From contig CP060234.1 in the NCBI GenBank assembly GCA_023898685.1, positions 372,001 through 436,000 on the forward strand: a stretch of 64,000 bases of DNA, in the 5' to 3' direction. The stretch comes from Phycisphaeraceae bacterium. GTDB lineage: Bacteria > Planctomycetota > Phycisphaerae > Phycisphaerales > UBA1924. A model generated the notes under the pieces. That model saw only the letters and a list, made by a program, of their open reading frames with translations, searched no databases and was not told where the DNA came from. Shown here in pieces: positions 18,411 through 27,134 of this stretch. The translations under genes were made by a program, and so were the position numbers. How positions within the stretch are numbered: the first letter of the stretch is position 1; the number at the start of each line of letters is the position of its first letter.

Positions 18411-20354
18411 ATGCCACAAGCCATGGATTTCTTTGAACACCAGGAGTTGGCCCGCAAGCGGACGGGCAAGCTCATCGTGCTGTTCTGTCTCGCCGTCGTC
18501 GGCATCGTCGCCGCGCTCTATCTCGCGAGCACGGTCGCGCTCTTCTTCGCGATGCGGAGCCCGGAGCACCGCGCAATCGAGTTGTGGAATCCGTATGCGC
18601 TCACGCTCGCGTTCGCGATCGGGGCGGTGCTCATCGGGGGAGGGTCGGCGTACAAGATCAACGAGCTCCGCGCGGGCGGGCGCGTCATCGCCGAGCACCT
18701 GGGCGGCCGCCTGCTGAGCCACGACACCGCCGATTTCCACGGCCAGCGCCTGCTCAACGTCGTCGAGGAGATGGCGCTCGCCTCGGGTGTGCCCGTGCCC
18801 CCGGTTTACCTGCTCGAAGACGAGGAGGCGATCAACGCCTTCGCCGCGGGGTACCACCCCGAGGACGCCGTCATCGGCGTGACGCGCGGCGCCACGACGA
18901 GCCTCAACCGCGAACAGCTCCAGGGCGTGATCGCCCACGAGTTCAGCCACATCCTCTCGGGCGACATGCGGATCAACCTGCGTCTGATCGGCGTCCTCCA
19001 CGGCATCCTGCTGCTCGGACTCGCGGGGATGATGATCATACGGAGCATGTACTTCGTCGGGCCGGGCGGACGACGCTCGTCGAAGGACCAGGGCAATGCG
19101 CTGGCGGCCATCCTCGTGCTCGCCGCCGCACTCGCCGCGATCGGCTACATCGGCGTCTTCTTCGGCAACTGGATCAAGGCCGCGGTGAGCCGGCAACGCG
19201 AGTTCCTCGCCGATGCGTCGGCCGTGCAGTTCACGCGGAATCCGGATGGCATCGCGGGCGCGCTGCGTGTGCTGGGGGGCACGAGACGCAAAGCTGTGCT
19301 CCAGAGTCCCAATGCGCCCGAGGCGAGCCACATGTTCTTCGGCAACGCCCTTTCGGGCGGGCCCACCAGCATCTTCGCGACCCACCCACCGCTCCCGGAG
19401 CGCATCAAGCGGATCGACCCGAGTTGGGACGGGACGTTCCTCGAATCGACCGAGCCCGAGCCCCGGCCGCGCCACGCCATGTCGCAGCGCCCGGCGGCCG
19501 TCACGGCGTTTGCCGGCGGACAAGGGGCTGTCGTCGGCGCGGTCACCGCCGCCGCCGCGCTCGAGGACATCGGCCGGATCAACAACGAGCACGTCGTGAG
19601 AGCGAAGGCCCTGATCGCCCGCGTCCCCGCGAGCGTGCGTGAGTGGGCACGCGACCCCTACTCCGCGCGGGGCGTGATCCTCTCCATGCTGCTCGACGCG
19701 AACGCCGAGACGCGTGCCGTGCAGATGCAGCGCGTCGCGTCGGCCGACCCCGTGCTCGCCGACCAGCTCACGCAGATCGCTCCTGTTGTCCGCGCCCTCC
19801 CGCCCGAGCTGCGTCTGCCCGTGCTTGAGCAGGCGCTCCAGCCCGTCGCGGCCCTCAGCGAGCGGCAGACGGCCCAGTTCCGTGAGCTGGTCGATGCGTT
19901 CATCCGGGCCGACGACCGCGTCGACCTGTTCGAGTGGATCCTCCACCGCCTGGTCACCCGCCGGCTCGAGGTCGCGGGCGGCAACGCGCCCCGCCCGCGC
20001 GTGCGCTACTACGCGCTCAACCAGCTCGGCGACGAGTGCTCGACGCTGCTCTCCGCCGTGGCGCGGGCGGGCAACGAGAACGAGGCCGATGCACGCGAGG
20101 CCTTCGCGGCCGGCGTCGGAAGGCTCGGCAGTGTGCCGGCGCCCTACCAACCCGGCGAGGCCTCGGGCCTCCGCCGCCTCGCGCAGGCGATCGACACGCT
20201 CAACGCGACCTCACCCAAGCTCAAGCGGGCGCTGATCGAGGCGTGCGCGACTGTGGTCATGCATGACCGCGTCGTGACACCGCGGGAGGCTGAGCTGTAC
20301 CGGGCCGTCGCGGTGAGCCTGGGAGTGCCGGTACCACCGCTGATAGCCGGGTGA
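18411..20354 (+). CDS. M48 family (HtpX-like) membrane zinc metalloprotease with long C-terminal extension
   Basis: Predicted membrane-embedded Zn protease, 647 aa. Two N-terminal membrane segments (about 20-47 and 62-80) precede the peptidase domain, with HEFSH at 176-180 and the third ligand Glu in REFLADASA at about 264. Further hydrophobic segments lie at 193-213 and 230-252. FATHPPLPERIKRI marks the end of the family domain. The remaining 300 residues are a helical extension absent from E. coli HtpX. An ATG at 18423 is an alternative start. Partner lemA lies immediately upstream, as in many bacteria. Confidence 0.92.
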   Translation: MPQAMDFFEHQELARKRTGKLIVLFCLAVVGIVAALYLASTVALFFAMRSPEHRAIELWNPYALTLAFAIGAVLIGGGSAYKINELRAGGRVIAEHLGGRLLSHDTADFHGQRLLNVVEEMALASGVPVPPVYLLEDEEAINAFAAGYHPEDAVIGVTRGATTSLNREQLQGVIAHEFSHILSGDMRINLRLIGVLHGILLLGLAGMMIIRSMYFVGPGGRRSSKDQGNALAAILVLAAALAAIGYIGVFFGNWIKAAVSRQREFLADASAVQFTRNPDGIAGALRVLGGTRRKAVLQSPNAPEASHMFFGNALSGGPTSIFATHPPLPERIKRIDPSWDGTFLESTEPEPRPRHAMSQRPAAVTAFAGGQGAVVGAVTAAAALEDIGRINNEHVVRAKALIARVPASVREWARDPYSARGVILSMLLDANAETRAVQMQRVASADPVLADQLTQIAPVVRALPPELRLPVLEQALQPVAALSERQTAQFRELVDAFIRADDRVDLFEWILHRLVTRRLEVAGGNAPRPRVRYYALNQLGDECSTLLSAVARAGNENEADAREAFAAGVGRLGSVPAPYQPGEASGLRRLAQAIDTLNATSPKLKRALIEACATVVMHDRVVTPREAELYRAVAVSLGVPVPPLIAG

Positions 20355-20695
20355 TCGACGAGCGCCCGTGTCGGATCGCTGCGGCGTGCCCGCGGGCCTG
20401 TGTCTCAGCGTCCGCGGCTGTGTGTCCGGGCCGCCGGGGGAACCGCCCTCGGCGTAGCGGGAGCGATGATCCTCGTGGCGGTCTTCGGCGAATACCGGAC
20501 GTTCTGGGCGTGCGATTCCGGGAAGGGGAACGGGAACGACAGCCCAGTCACCGGCTGGGTCGGGGTCGAACGGCGATCGGTCGGCTTGTGCATCGGGAAT
20601 CTCCCGGCGCCGGGGGGAACACACCGGCGCTCGTGACCAGTACGCGAAGATCGGCTCGCTGTTCTATCACAGCCACAAATGGAAGAGAATTTGTG
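20355..20695. other. Gap between convergent genes with two competing small open frames
   Basis: It lies between the stops of the M48 protease (plus) and the MBL-fold gene (minus). A minus frame at 20405-20593 (62 aa, MHKPTDRRSTPTQPV) has GGGAG 7 nt before its ATG. A plus frame at 20400-20636 overlaps it and carries a hydrophobic stretch (GGTALGVAGAMILVAVFG). Neither resembles a known protein and I call neither. Confidence 0.3.
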
Positions 20696-21514
20696 TTAGC
20701 CCAGCACCAGCCCGTCGTAGGCCAGGTGGACTGCGTCCGAGAGTGTCGCGTCGGTCTCGGCGTGGCACAGATCATGGGACATATGGACAAAGTACGTCCG
20801 ACCAGCCCCGACGCGGGCCGCGACGTTCTCGGCCTCGGCGACCGTGAAATGGGTCGGGTGCCGCCGATGGCGGAGCGCGTCGAGCACCAGCACGCGCAGG
20901 CCGACAAGGTGGGCCCACGTCTCAGGGGGAATGGCGGAAACGTCGGTGCAATAGGCGAGCGGAAGCAGGCCATTCGCATTCGGATCGTGTCCGGCGTTGT
21001 CGAATCGGAAGCCCAGCACGGGCAGCCGCCCATGAAGCAACTGGATGGGCGTGATCCGCAGCCCGAAGAGCTCAAAGGGCTCGGCGGGCCGGACCTCGCG
21101 CGGGATCAGCGTCGCCACAAACGAGTCGTTGACGCGGCGGGCACGGTCGAAGATGTGCCCGTAGACCCGGCGGACCGACTTGAGGGTGTGCGCATCGGCG
21201 AGCACGTCGATCGGCCCGTCCATGAGCACGTTGAACCTGCGGAGCTCGTCGAGGCCGAAGCAGTGATCGACGTGGTTGTGGGTCAGCAGGACCGCGTCGC
21301 ATCGCTTGAGGCCCGCCGCGAGGGCCTGCTGGCGCAGATCGGGCCCGGCGTCGATGAGAATGACGCGCTCGCATCCCTGCACATCGGTGAACTCAAGGCA
21401 GGCGCTGGTGCGCAGGCGTTGATCGCGCGGATCGTCCGAGGTGCACACGGCACAGTCGCACCCGATGGCGGGGACGCCCGAGCTGGTGCCGGTGCCGAGG
21501 AATCGAAGACGCAT
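20696..21514 (-). CDS. MBL-fold metal-dependent hydrolase (PhnP-like)
   Basis: Metallo-beta-lactamase-fold phosphodiesterase-like enzyme, 272 aa. It opens MRLRFLGTGTSSGVPAIGCDCAVC, where GTGTSxGVP and the Cys cluster are typical of the PhnP branch. The metal motif is THNHVDHCFGLDELR; other candidate ligands are His in QLLHGR and Asp in YCTDVSAIP. HMSHDLCH closes the domain. The physiological substrate is unknown; PhnP acts on cyclic ribose phosphates, but no phn genes are nearby. No Shine-Dalgarno precedes ATG 21514; TACGCT lies 6 nt upstream, so it may be leaderless or translated from the mgtC transcript 28 nt upstream. Confidence 0.85.
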   Translation of the reverse strand: MRLRFLGTGTSSGVPAIGCDCAVCTSDDPRDQRLRTSACLEFTDVQGCERVILIDAGPDLRQQALAAGLKRCDAVLLTHNHVDHCFGLDELRRFNVLMDGPIDVLADAHTLKSVRRVYGHIFDRARRVNDSFVATLIPREVRPAEPFELFGLRITPIQLLHGRLPVLGFRFDNAGHDPNANGLLPLAYCTDVSAIPPETWAHLVGLRVLVLDALRHRRHPTHFTVAEAENVAARVGAGRTYFVHMSHDLCHAETDATLSDAVHLAYDGLVLG

Positions 21515-21542
21515 CAATCGAGCGTAGGCGTCGGGATGGGGT

Positions 21543-22001
21543 TCACCCGTCGGCGGGACGGTCCCCGCCCGGGTGTTCGTCGCCGGGGAAGATGAAGCGA
21601 GACGATGTGAAAGTGGCGATCGCGACGGCGGCCGCGATGACGGCGATGAGGTAGGCCCCCAGGCCGCACGCAACGCCCACGCCCGCGGTGACCCAGATGC
21701 CGGCGGCGGTGGTGACGCCCCGGACGTGTCCGCGGTCGCGGATCATGACACCCGCGCCGAGGAACCCGACGCCGCCGATGATGCCCTGGATGACGCGGGA
21801 GAGCGCGTCGACGCCACGCGGGGTCGACATGCCGGCGATCTCGAGCCCGACCAGGGTGAAGACGGCCGATCCCAGGGCCACCATCAGCATCGTGCGCACG
21901 CCGGCGGGCTTGTGGAGGTGCTGGCGGTCGAGCCCGATCAGGACGCCGAGCAGGGCGGCGAGCGCCACGCGGGCCAGGATGATCCGGCCGGGCAGATCCA
22001 C
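21543..22001 (-). CDS. MgtC/SapB family membrane protein
   Basis: Inner-membrane protein of 152 aa, often linked in other bacteria to magnesium limitation, acid stress or ATP-synthase control. Signature: ALLGVLIGLDRQHLHKPAGV, RTMLMVALGSAVFTLVG, GIIGGVGFLGAGVMIRD, and GVTTAAGIWVTAGVGVACG, forming about four helices. The start is GTG at 22001 with no ribosome site. TAACAT ends 5 nt before it, consistent with a leaderless message. The C-terminal cytosolic domain of enterobacterial MgtC is absent, as in the shorter SapB-type members. Confidence 0.9.
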   Translation of the reverse strand: MDLPGRIILARVALAALLGVLIGLDRQHLHKPAGVRTMLMVALGSAVFTLVGLEIAGMSTPRGVDALSRVIQGIIGGVGFLGAGVMIRDRGHVRGVTTAAGIWVTAGVGVACGLGAYLIAVIAAAVAIATFTSSRFIFPGDEHPGGDRPADG

Positions 22002-22214
22002 GACAGATGTTAGGGAGCGGGCCGCTGGCGGGAATCCGATCCCAGAGGGCGCATGGGCCTACGCTTGACGCGGCGGCCGCGGGCCGCGACACTGCCCGTC
22101 CGCCGACACATCGCGGATCGCACGCCCGAACGAGGGGCGCGGACCGCCCACAGAACCAGCCGACCGAAGGCCCTCGCGGCCGCGGGGCTCAGCTTCTCAG
22201 AACGGAGTTTCGAG

Positions 22215-23591
22215 ATGGCATCGAGGACCAGCGCCGGCACCGCCGTAGTCGTAACGATCACCATCTTCGGGATTCTCTGGTTCGTCGCGACCATCGCCGC
22301 CGTCTATTTCTTCAGCGAGATGGACAACGCCAAGGGCCAGGTTCGCAATCTCCAGACGGGCTATGAGGAGATCGTCAAGGCGGGCGAACGCGAGTCGGAG
22401 AACGTACGGGCGGCGCTGGGAGCGGCGAGGTCGGATCGCAAGAGCCTGGTCGACTATCTGATGACCACGAACCGCGAGCTGATGAAGGTCGCCGCCGGCA
22501 ACCCCGACCTGACGCTCGAGCAGCTCCGCGCCCGGGCAACCGAGCTGACGGGCTCGGAGACCGAGCCGCTCACCCAGGCCATGGCGAGACTGCAGGGGCT
22601 GGTCAAGAGCCGCGACGCCGAGCTGGCGTCGGCGAGGGAGCGCATGGACCGTTTGCAGGCGGACACGGATGCGGAACGGCAGCGTATCAGGACGGTCGAG
22701 GCGGGGGTGACCCAGGCCGTCGACGAAGCGAACAGCCGGGTGGGCTCGTACGGCCGGGACGTGGCCGACCTGCGGACCCAGGTGGAGGGCTTCGAGAACC
22801 GGGTGCAGCGCGAGATGGAGGATGAGCGCTCGAGGTACCAGGGCGAGATCCGGGACAAGGATCGGCTGAACGCCGACCTCAACCAGCAGATCCTGGTGCT
22901 CCAGGACCAGGTGCGACGCCTGCGAGGCGAGGGCGGGACCAATCGTGTGACGCCGCTGGACGAGTTCGCGCTCGTCGACGGCGAGGTCGCCGCGGTCGAG
23001 CCCGCGGGCGACGCGGTGGTGATCACGCTGGGACGCAAGGACAAGCTGGTGATCGGGATGGCCTTCTCGGTCTACGGGTCGGCCTCCGAGATCCACATGC
23101 TCGACGGGACCGACAATTACCGCCCGGGCAAGGCGGTGATCGAGGTGATCGGGATTGACGAGTCGAGCGCCCGGTGCCGCGTGGTGAAGGCGAGCCGGGG
23201 CAACCCGGTGATCGTGGGCGACGTGATCGCCAACCCGGTGTATGACCCGAAGAAGACGTACAACTTCGTGGTCTTCGGCAACTTCGACGTCAACGGCGAC
23301 GGCATCGCGACTCCGTTCGAGCGGGACGCCCTCGTCGCGATCATTGAACGCTGGGGCGGCAAGGTGATCGACGATATCGCGGGTGACCTCGACTTCCTGG
23401 TGCTGGGGCGACGCCCGGTCGAGCCCGTGCAGCCCGCGCCCAACGCGCCCCGCGAGGTGTACGACGAATACCTGCGGCTCAAGGGCCGCGTGGACCGCTA
23501 TGAGGCCCTCTTCGCTGAAGCGTCCGCGTCGTCGATCCCGGTGCTGAACGAGAACCGGCTGCGGACGCTGATCGGCGAGTTCCCGCGCTGA
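22215..23591 (+). CDS. Membrane-anchored coiled-coil protein with BRCT-like C-terminal region
   Basis: Unrecognised protein of 458 aa. One membrane segment (about 9-35, VVVTITIFGILWFVATIAAVYFF) leads into a long heptad-rich coiled coil (about 40-245, rich in Glu, Arg, Ala, Leu and Gln). A beta-rich region follows (DGEVAAVEPAGDAVVITLGR, GMAFSVYG). Residues about 355-405 read NFVVFGNFDVNGDG, FERDALVAIIERWGGKVIDD and DLDFLVLGRRP, which matches the strand-helix-Gly-Gly-strand pattern of BRCT domains such as the one ending LigA in this window. Start 22215 has GGAG 7 nt upstream. Confidence 0.7.
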   Translation: MASRTSAGTAVVVTITIFGILWFVATIAAVYFFSEMDNAKGQVRNLQTGYEEIVKAGERESENVRAALGAARSDRKSLVDYLMTTNRELMKVAAGNPDLTLEQLRARATELTGSETEPLTQAMARLQGLVKSRDAELASARERMDRLQADTDAERQRIRTVEAGVTQAVDEANSRVGSYGRDVADLRTQVEGFENRVQREMEDERSRYQGEIRDKDRLNADLNQQILVLQDQVRRLRGEGGTNRVTPLDEFALVDGEVAAVEPAGDAVVITLGRKDKLVIGMAFSVYGSASEIHMLDGTDNYRPGKAVIEVIGIDESSARCRVVKASRGNPVIVGDVIANPVYDPKKTYNFVVFGNFDVNGDGIATPFERDALVAIIERWGGKVIDDIAGDLDFLVLGRRPVEPVQPAPNAPREVYDEYLRLKGRVDRYEALFAEASASSIPVLNENRLRTLIGEFPR

Positions 23592-23651
23592 CGACCCGGG
23601 GCCGGTTCCTCCGCGGCGCGTGACGCCGGCATCGCGGGGAGCGTCGACCTG

Positions 23652-23681
23652 GAATCGTGTCGCTCGCGCTCCACGCTCTGA
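23652..23681. repeat. Solo copy of one arm of the GAGCGCGAGCGAC repeat family
   Basis: This 30-nt stretch is identical to the right arm (plus five flanking bases) of the palindrome at 40792-40878 in the arginine operon. Only one arm is present. It overlaps the upstream part of the acyltransferase frame, which argues against starting that gene at 23657. Confidence 0.85.
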
Positions 23682-23692
23682 TATGGGGCTCC

Positions 23693-24853
23693 ATGCCGGC
23701 CGAAACCGACGACACCCCGATCACGCTCGACGCCGCGCCCTCGCGGCCCCGAACACGTGGCACGGGCCCGCTGGGGTATGCGGCCTACGCCGGCCTCCGT
23801 GCGGCGATGATGCTCCCCCAGATCGCGGGCCCGGCGGCGGCGCTGGAGGCGGCACGGGTGGCGGGCCGTGCGTTCGGCTCGGCGCCGTTCAATCGCAAGC
23901 GGATCGACCGCGCGACCGAGAGCCTTGGTCAGGCGATGCCCCATCTCGAACCCGATCGCCGGCGTGAGCTGGCGCTGCGGAGCTACGAGCACCTGGCGAT
24001 GCTCGCGGTCGAGGTCGCGTTCCTCCCCCGCATTCTGAGCGAGGACGCGTGGACGCGGCACATCCACATCGGGTCGATGGCGCCGGCGCTCCAGGCGCTG
24101 CTGGGCGATCGGCCGGCGATCCTCATCACGGGGCACGCCGGCAACTGGGAGGCGATGGGCTACACGGTCGCCCTGCTGGGGGTGCGGGTGCACGCGCTCT
24201 ATCGCCCGCTCGACCTCGCACCGCTCGACCGCTGGGTGAGGCGAACCCGCGAGCGGCGGGGGCTGAGCCTGCTCGATAAGTTCGGGGCGGTGCGCATCGC
24301 GCCGGAGTTGCTCGAACGGCGCGAGCCCGTCGCGTTCGTCGCCGATCAGAACGCGGGCGACCGCGGCCTGTTCGTGCCCTACTTCGGGCGGCTGACGAGC
24401 ACCTACAAGTCGATCGGACTCCTGGCGCTCAAGCACCGGGCGGTGCTGGTGTGCGGGTTCGGGCGCCGCGTGGGGTGGGACGAGCGACCGGGCGAGCGGG
24501 GGATCGGGCGGCACGTGGGCGAGAACGACATCCGCTTCACGGTGCACCTGACCGACGTCTTCGGGCCCGAGGAGTACGAATCGCAGCCCGACCCGCTCTA
24601 CTACCTGACCGCCCGCTACCGGCGGGCGCTCGAGAAAACCGTGCTCGCGGCCCCCGAGCAGTACCTCTGGATGCACCGGATCTGGAAGAGCCGACCCCGG
24701 CACGAGCGGCTGGGAAAGCCCTTTCCCGACGCGCTTCGGGCGAAGCTGGCGGCACTGCCCTGGATGGACGACGCGACGCTGGGGGGCATCGTGGAGCGGT
24801 CGGACCGAGATCGGGCGTTCCTGAACGAGCACGGATTGCAGAGGCTGCCCTGA
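23693..24853 (+). CDS. LpxL/HtrB-family lipid A (lysophospholipid-type) acyltransferase
   Basis: Predicted membrane-associated acyltransferase, 386 aa, likely adding secondary acyl chains to lipid A or a related lipid. The catalytic H-x4-E motif is in LITGHAGNWEAMG. Family features also include DQNAGDRGLFVPYFGR (lipid-binding loop) and the C-terminal YLWMHRIWKSRP. Start 23693 is preferred over 23657 because the extra N-terminus is encoded by a dispersed repeat. With kdsC and the LptC/OstA-like gene in this window it supports an LPS-bearing outer membrane. Another glycolipid substrate is possible. Confidence 0.85.
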   Translation: MPAETDDTPITLDAAPSRPRTRGTGPLGYAAYAGLRAAMMLPQIAGPAAALEAARVAGRAFGSAPFNRKRIDRATESLGQAMPHLEPDRRRELALRSYEHLAMLAVEVAFLPRILSEDAWTRHIHIGSMAPALQALLGDRPAILITGHAGNWEAMGYTVALLGVRVHALYRPLDLAPLDRWVRRTRERRGLSLLDKFGAVRIAPELLERREPVAFVADQNAGDRGLFVPYFGRLTSTYKSIGLLALKHRAVLVCGFGRRVGWDERPGERGIGRHVGENDIRFTVHLTDVFGPEEYESQPDPLYYLTARYRRALEKTVLAAPEQYLWMHRIWKSRPRHERLGKPFPDALRAKLAALPWMDDATLGGIVERSDRDRAFLNEHGLQRLP

Positions 24854-24961
24854 GATCGGGCTGAGATACGCGAACTTGGGGCGTTTGCCCGTTGCTCGGG
24901 ACCCCGCGGGCCGCAATACTCGTGTGTGGGTTAACCGAGGGGCGAGGCCCGGGAGACACGG

Positions 24962-25360
24962 ATGAGCGAAGAAGAACGCGATGGTCGGCTGGAAGGCGTG
25001 CGTGTGCTGATCGTCGACGACGACCGCGACATCCTCGAGTCGTTCGAGTATGCCCTGGAATCCGAGGGCGCGGAGACGTTCACCGCCTCGGACGGGAATA
25101 CCGCGATCACGCGCTGCGAGGAGCACAAGCCCGACGTGGTGGTGCTCGACATGATGCTGCCGGGCCGCTCGGGGTTCCTCGCGCTCGAGAAGATCAAGGG
25201 GCACGCCGACAGCCCCTGCGTGATCATGGTGACGGCCAACGAGGGCAAGCGGCACCAGGTGTACGCTGAGAGCCTGGGGGTCGACGAGTACCTGCTCAAG
25301 CCCGTGCCGCTGGGGCAGCTGATCGAGACGGTTGAGCGTCTCGCGGCGAGCCGGGATTGA
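24962..25360 (+). CDS. Stand-alone receiver-domain response regulator
   Basis: A CheY-like single receiver of 132 aa. Acidic pocket VLIVDDDRD, acceptor Asp in VVVLDMMLPG, Thr in VIMVTANEG and Lys in LLKPVPLG are all present, so phosphorylation is expected. No output domain or adjacent kinase is visible; it may work through protein contacts. Ribosome site GGGAG is 6 nt upstream of ATG. The next gene follows within 5 nt. Confidence 0.92.
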   Translation: MSEEERDGRLEGVRVLIVDDDRDILESFEYALESEGAETFTASDGNTAITRCEEHKPDVVVLDMMLPGRSGFLALEKIKGHADSPCVIMVTANEGKRHQVYAESLGVDEYLLKPVPLGQLIETVERLAASRD

Positions 25361-25364
25361 TCGC

Positions 25365-25694
25365 GTGGCGACGAGGCGTCAGCTCGTACTGATCCGGCTG
25401 GAGGACCCCGAGGATCGGGCCAGCCCGACGGTGCCGCTGGGGACCGAGGCGGAGTTCTGCGAGGCGGTCGCGCCGTTCAACATCGCGACAGACGGCGGGC
25501 CCGCGGTGCTGAGCGGGTCGACGTTCTTCTACGGCCCGGGGCTGGTGATCGAGATCGTGCCGATCGACGGGCGCGTGACGCAGGCGCTGGTGACCTGCCA
25601 GGATCAGGACTTCGCGTGGCCCGTGCTCTACGGCGTCTGCAAGGCGAACCGGTGGAAGCTCCAGGACATGGAGTCGGGGCGGATGTTCGGTTGA
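25365..25694 (+). CDS. Small conserved-looking protein of unknown function
   Basis: A 109-residue acidic protein beginning with GTG (VATRRQLVLIRLEDPED), immediately downstream of the receiver gene. It contains FFYGPGLVIEIVPIDG and QDFAWPVLYGVCKANRWKL, suggesting a compact alpha/beta fold. I do not recognise the family. The spacing suggests co-translation with the response regulator and perhaps a shared process. A TTG at 25332 would overlap the regulator and is less likely. A long palindrome follows the stop. Confidence 0.6.
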   Translation: MATRRQLVLIRLEDPEDRASPTVPLGTEAEFCEAVAPFNIATDGGPAVLSGSTFFYGPGLVIEIVPIDGRVTQALVTCQDQDFAWPVLYGVCKANRWKLQDMESGRMFG

Positions 25695-25700
25695 GGAGCG

Positions 25701-25786
25701 ACGAGACGCGGGCGCAAGCCCGGGTGTTCCCTCAAATAGACGTCACACCGACCGGATGAACACCCGGGCTCGCGCCCGCGTCTCGT
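25701..25786. repeat. Long intergenic palindrome, GCGCAAGCC family
   Basis: 29-nt arms (25701-25729 and 25758-25786) differ at one position and enclose a 28-nt loop. The arm core is GCGGGCGCAAGCCCGGGTG. It sits between the 109-aa protein and the ThiF-like gene, immediately upstream of the latter's proposed promoter. Confidence 0.88.
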
Positions 25787-25823
25787 TTGGACCTCGCCAG
25801 ATCGGATGGCTCTACCATCCCCC

Positions 25824-26882
25824 GTGCCCGACCGCTACCACCGACAACGCCTGCTCGAGGATTTCGGCGATGCCAGACAGGAGCGGCTCGCGGCCTCGCA
25901 CGCGTGCACCGTCGGGTGCGGGGCGCTTGGGTGTGCGGCGGCGGACCTGCTGGCTCGCGCGGGCGTGGGGCGGCTGACGATTGTTGACCGCGACCTCGTC
26001 GAGATCACCAACCTCCAGCGGCAGGTGCTGTTCGACCAGCGGCACGCCGACGAGGGGATGCCCAAGGCCCACGCGGCGGGCGAGCGGATCGGGGAGATCA
26101 ACTCGGAGGTGCGCGCGCATCCGGTGCTCGCCGACTTTGCGCCGGCGAACGCGGAGGCGGTGCTGCTCGAGGGGCCTCTGGGGCGGCCCGACGTGATCGT
26201 CGACGGCACCGATAACTTCGAGACGCGGTTCCTGATCAATGATCTCGCGGTCAAGCACGGTCTGCCGTACGTGTACGCGGGGGCCGTCTCGACGCACGCG
26301 ATGGCGATGACGGTGCTGCCGGGCGAGACGCCCTGCCTGCGATGCCTGTTTGCGGGCCCGCCCCCCGCGGGCTCGCAGCCGACGTGCGATACCGCCGGGG
26401 TACTGGGGCCCGTGATCTCAATGGTCTCGGGGATCCAGGCGACCGAGGCGCTCAAGCTCCTGGTCGGGCGGCGGGACCTCGTGCGACGGACGCTGGTGGA
26501 GATCGACCCCTGGCGGAACACGCACCGCGAGCTGGACCTCGCGGGGCTGCGCGACCCGGCGTGCCCCTGCTGCGCGGGACGACGGTTCGAGTTCCTTGAA
26601 CATTCGGCCGCCGAGCCGGTCGCGCTGTGCGGGCAGCAGGCGGTGCAGATCAGCCCAACGCCGGGGGCAAAGATCGATCTCGCGGCCCTCGCCGGCCGGC
26701 TTGCGGCCCACGGGCCGTTTGAGGCGACGAGGTACCTGGTGCGGGGCGAGCTGGCGGGCGAACGGTCGGCGTCGGGAGGGCCGATCGGCTTGACCATCTT
26801 CCCGGACGGGCGGGCGATCGTCTCGGGCGTTACCGACCCGGTCAGGGCCAGGACGATCTACGCCCGGTACGTCGGGGTGTAG
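25824..26882 (+). CDS. ThiF/MoeB/HesA-type E1-like adenylyltransferase
   Basis: Activates the C-terminus of a ubiquitin-like sulfur-carrier protein (ThiS or MoaD type) by adenylation; 352 aa from GTG 25824. ATP site TVGCGALGCAAADLLARAGVG, Arg in NLQRQVLF, nucleotide Asp in IVDGTDNFETR, and zinc pairs CLRC and CPCC. The C-terminal 60 residues form a small extra domain, possibly ubiquitin-fold-like. The ATG at 25806 is in frame, but MPDRYHRQRLLEDFG is the usual family N-terminus, and TACCAT lies exactly 5 nt before the GTG. No carrier or thiazole gene is adjacent, so the pathway is not determined. Confidence 0.88.
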   Translation: MPDRYHRQRLLEDFGDARQERLAASHACTVGCGALGCAAADLLARAGVGRLTIVDRDLVEITNLQRQVLFDQRHADEGMPKAHAAGERIGEINSEVRAHPVLADFAPANAEAVLLEGPLGRPDVIVDGTDNFETRFLINDLAVKHGLPYVYAGAVSTHAMAMTVLPGETPCLRCLFAGPPPAGSQPTCDTAGVLGPVISMVSGIQATEALKLLVGRRDLVRRTLVEIDPWRNTHRELDLAGLRDPACPCCAGRRFEFLEHSAAEPVALCGQQAVQISPTPGAKIDLAALAGRLAAHGPFEATRYLVRGELAGERSASGGPIGLTIFPDGRAIVSGVTDPVRARTIYARYVGV

Positions 26883-26943
26883 CCGGCAGAACGCCGGCGA
26901 CGCAACCGCCCGCTGATTTCAATTCCACGAGACCCCTCCGCAA

Positions 26944-27005
26944 CGAGCCTGAAGCGCAAGCGAAGGACTCCGGTGCCGTCGTCCTTCACTTGCGCCGCAG
27001 GCTCG
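26944..27005. repeat. Intergenic palindrome, GCGCAAGC variant
   Basis: 25-nt arms (26944-26968 and 26981-27005) match at 22 positions with a 12-nt loop; the arm contains GCGCAAGCGAAGGAC. It lies between the convergent ThiF-like and kinase genes, where it could serve as a bidirectional terminator. Confidence 0.8.
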
Positions 27006-27134
27006 GAAGAAAAGCGCTGTGTTCACCTGGAACTCGAATTCGCCCCAGTCAGCAGCGACGCCGTGCTCTTCCGCGACGCGCGACGCGATGACGAGGAGGA
27101 AGGCAACCGGCGACGGAACGGGGCCAATCCCGCG

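Noticed and set aside
20405..20593. 62-codon minus-strand frame with a fair ribosome site
   Set aside because: No similarity, biased Pro/Arg/Thr composition and a competing plus-strand frame; evidence is too weak to call a gene.
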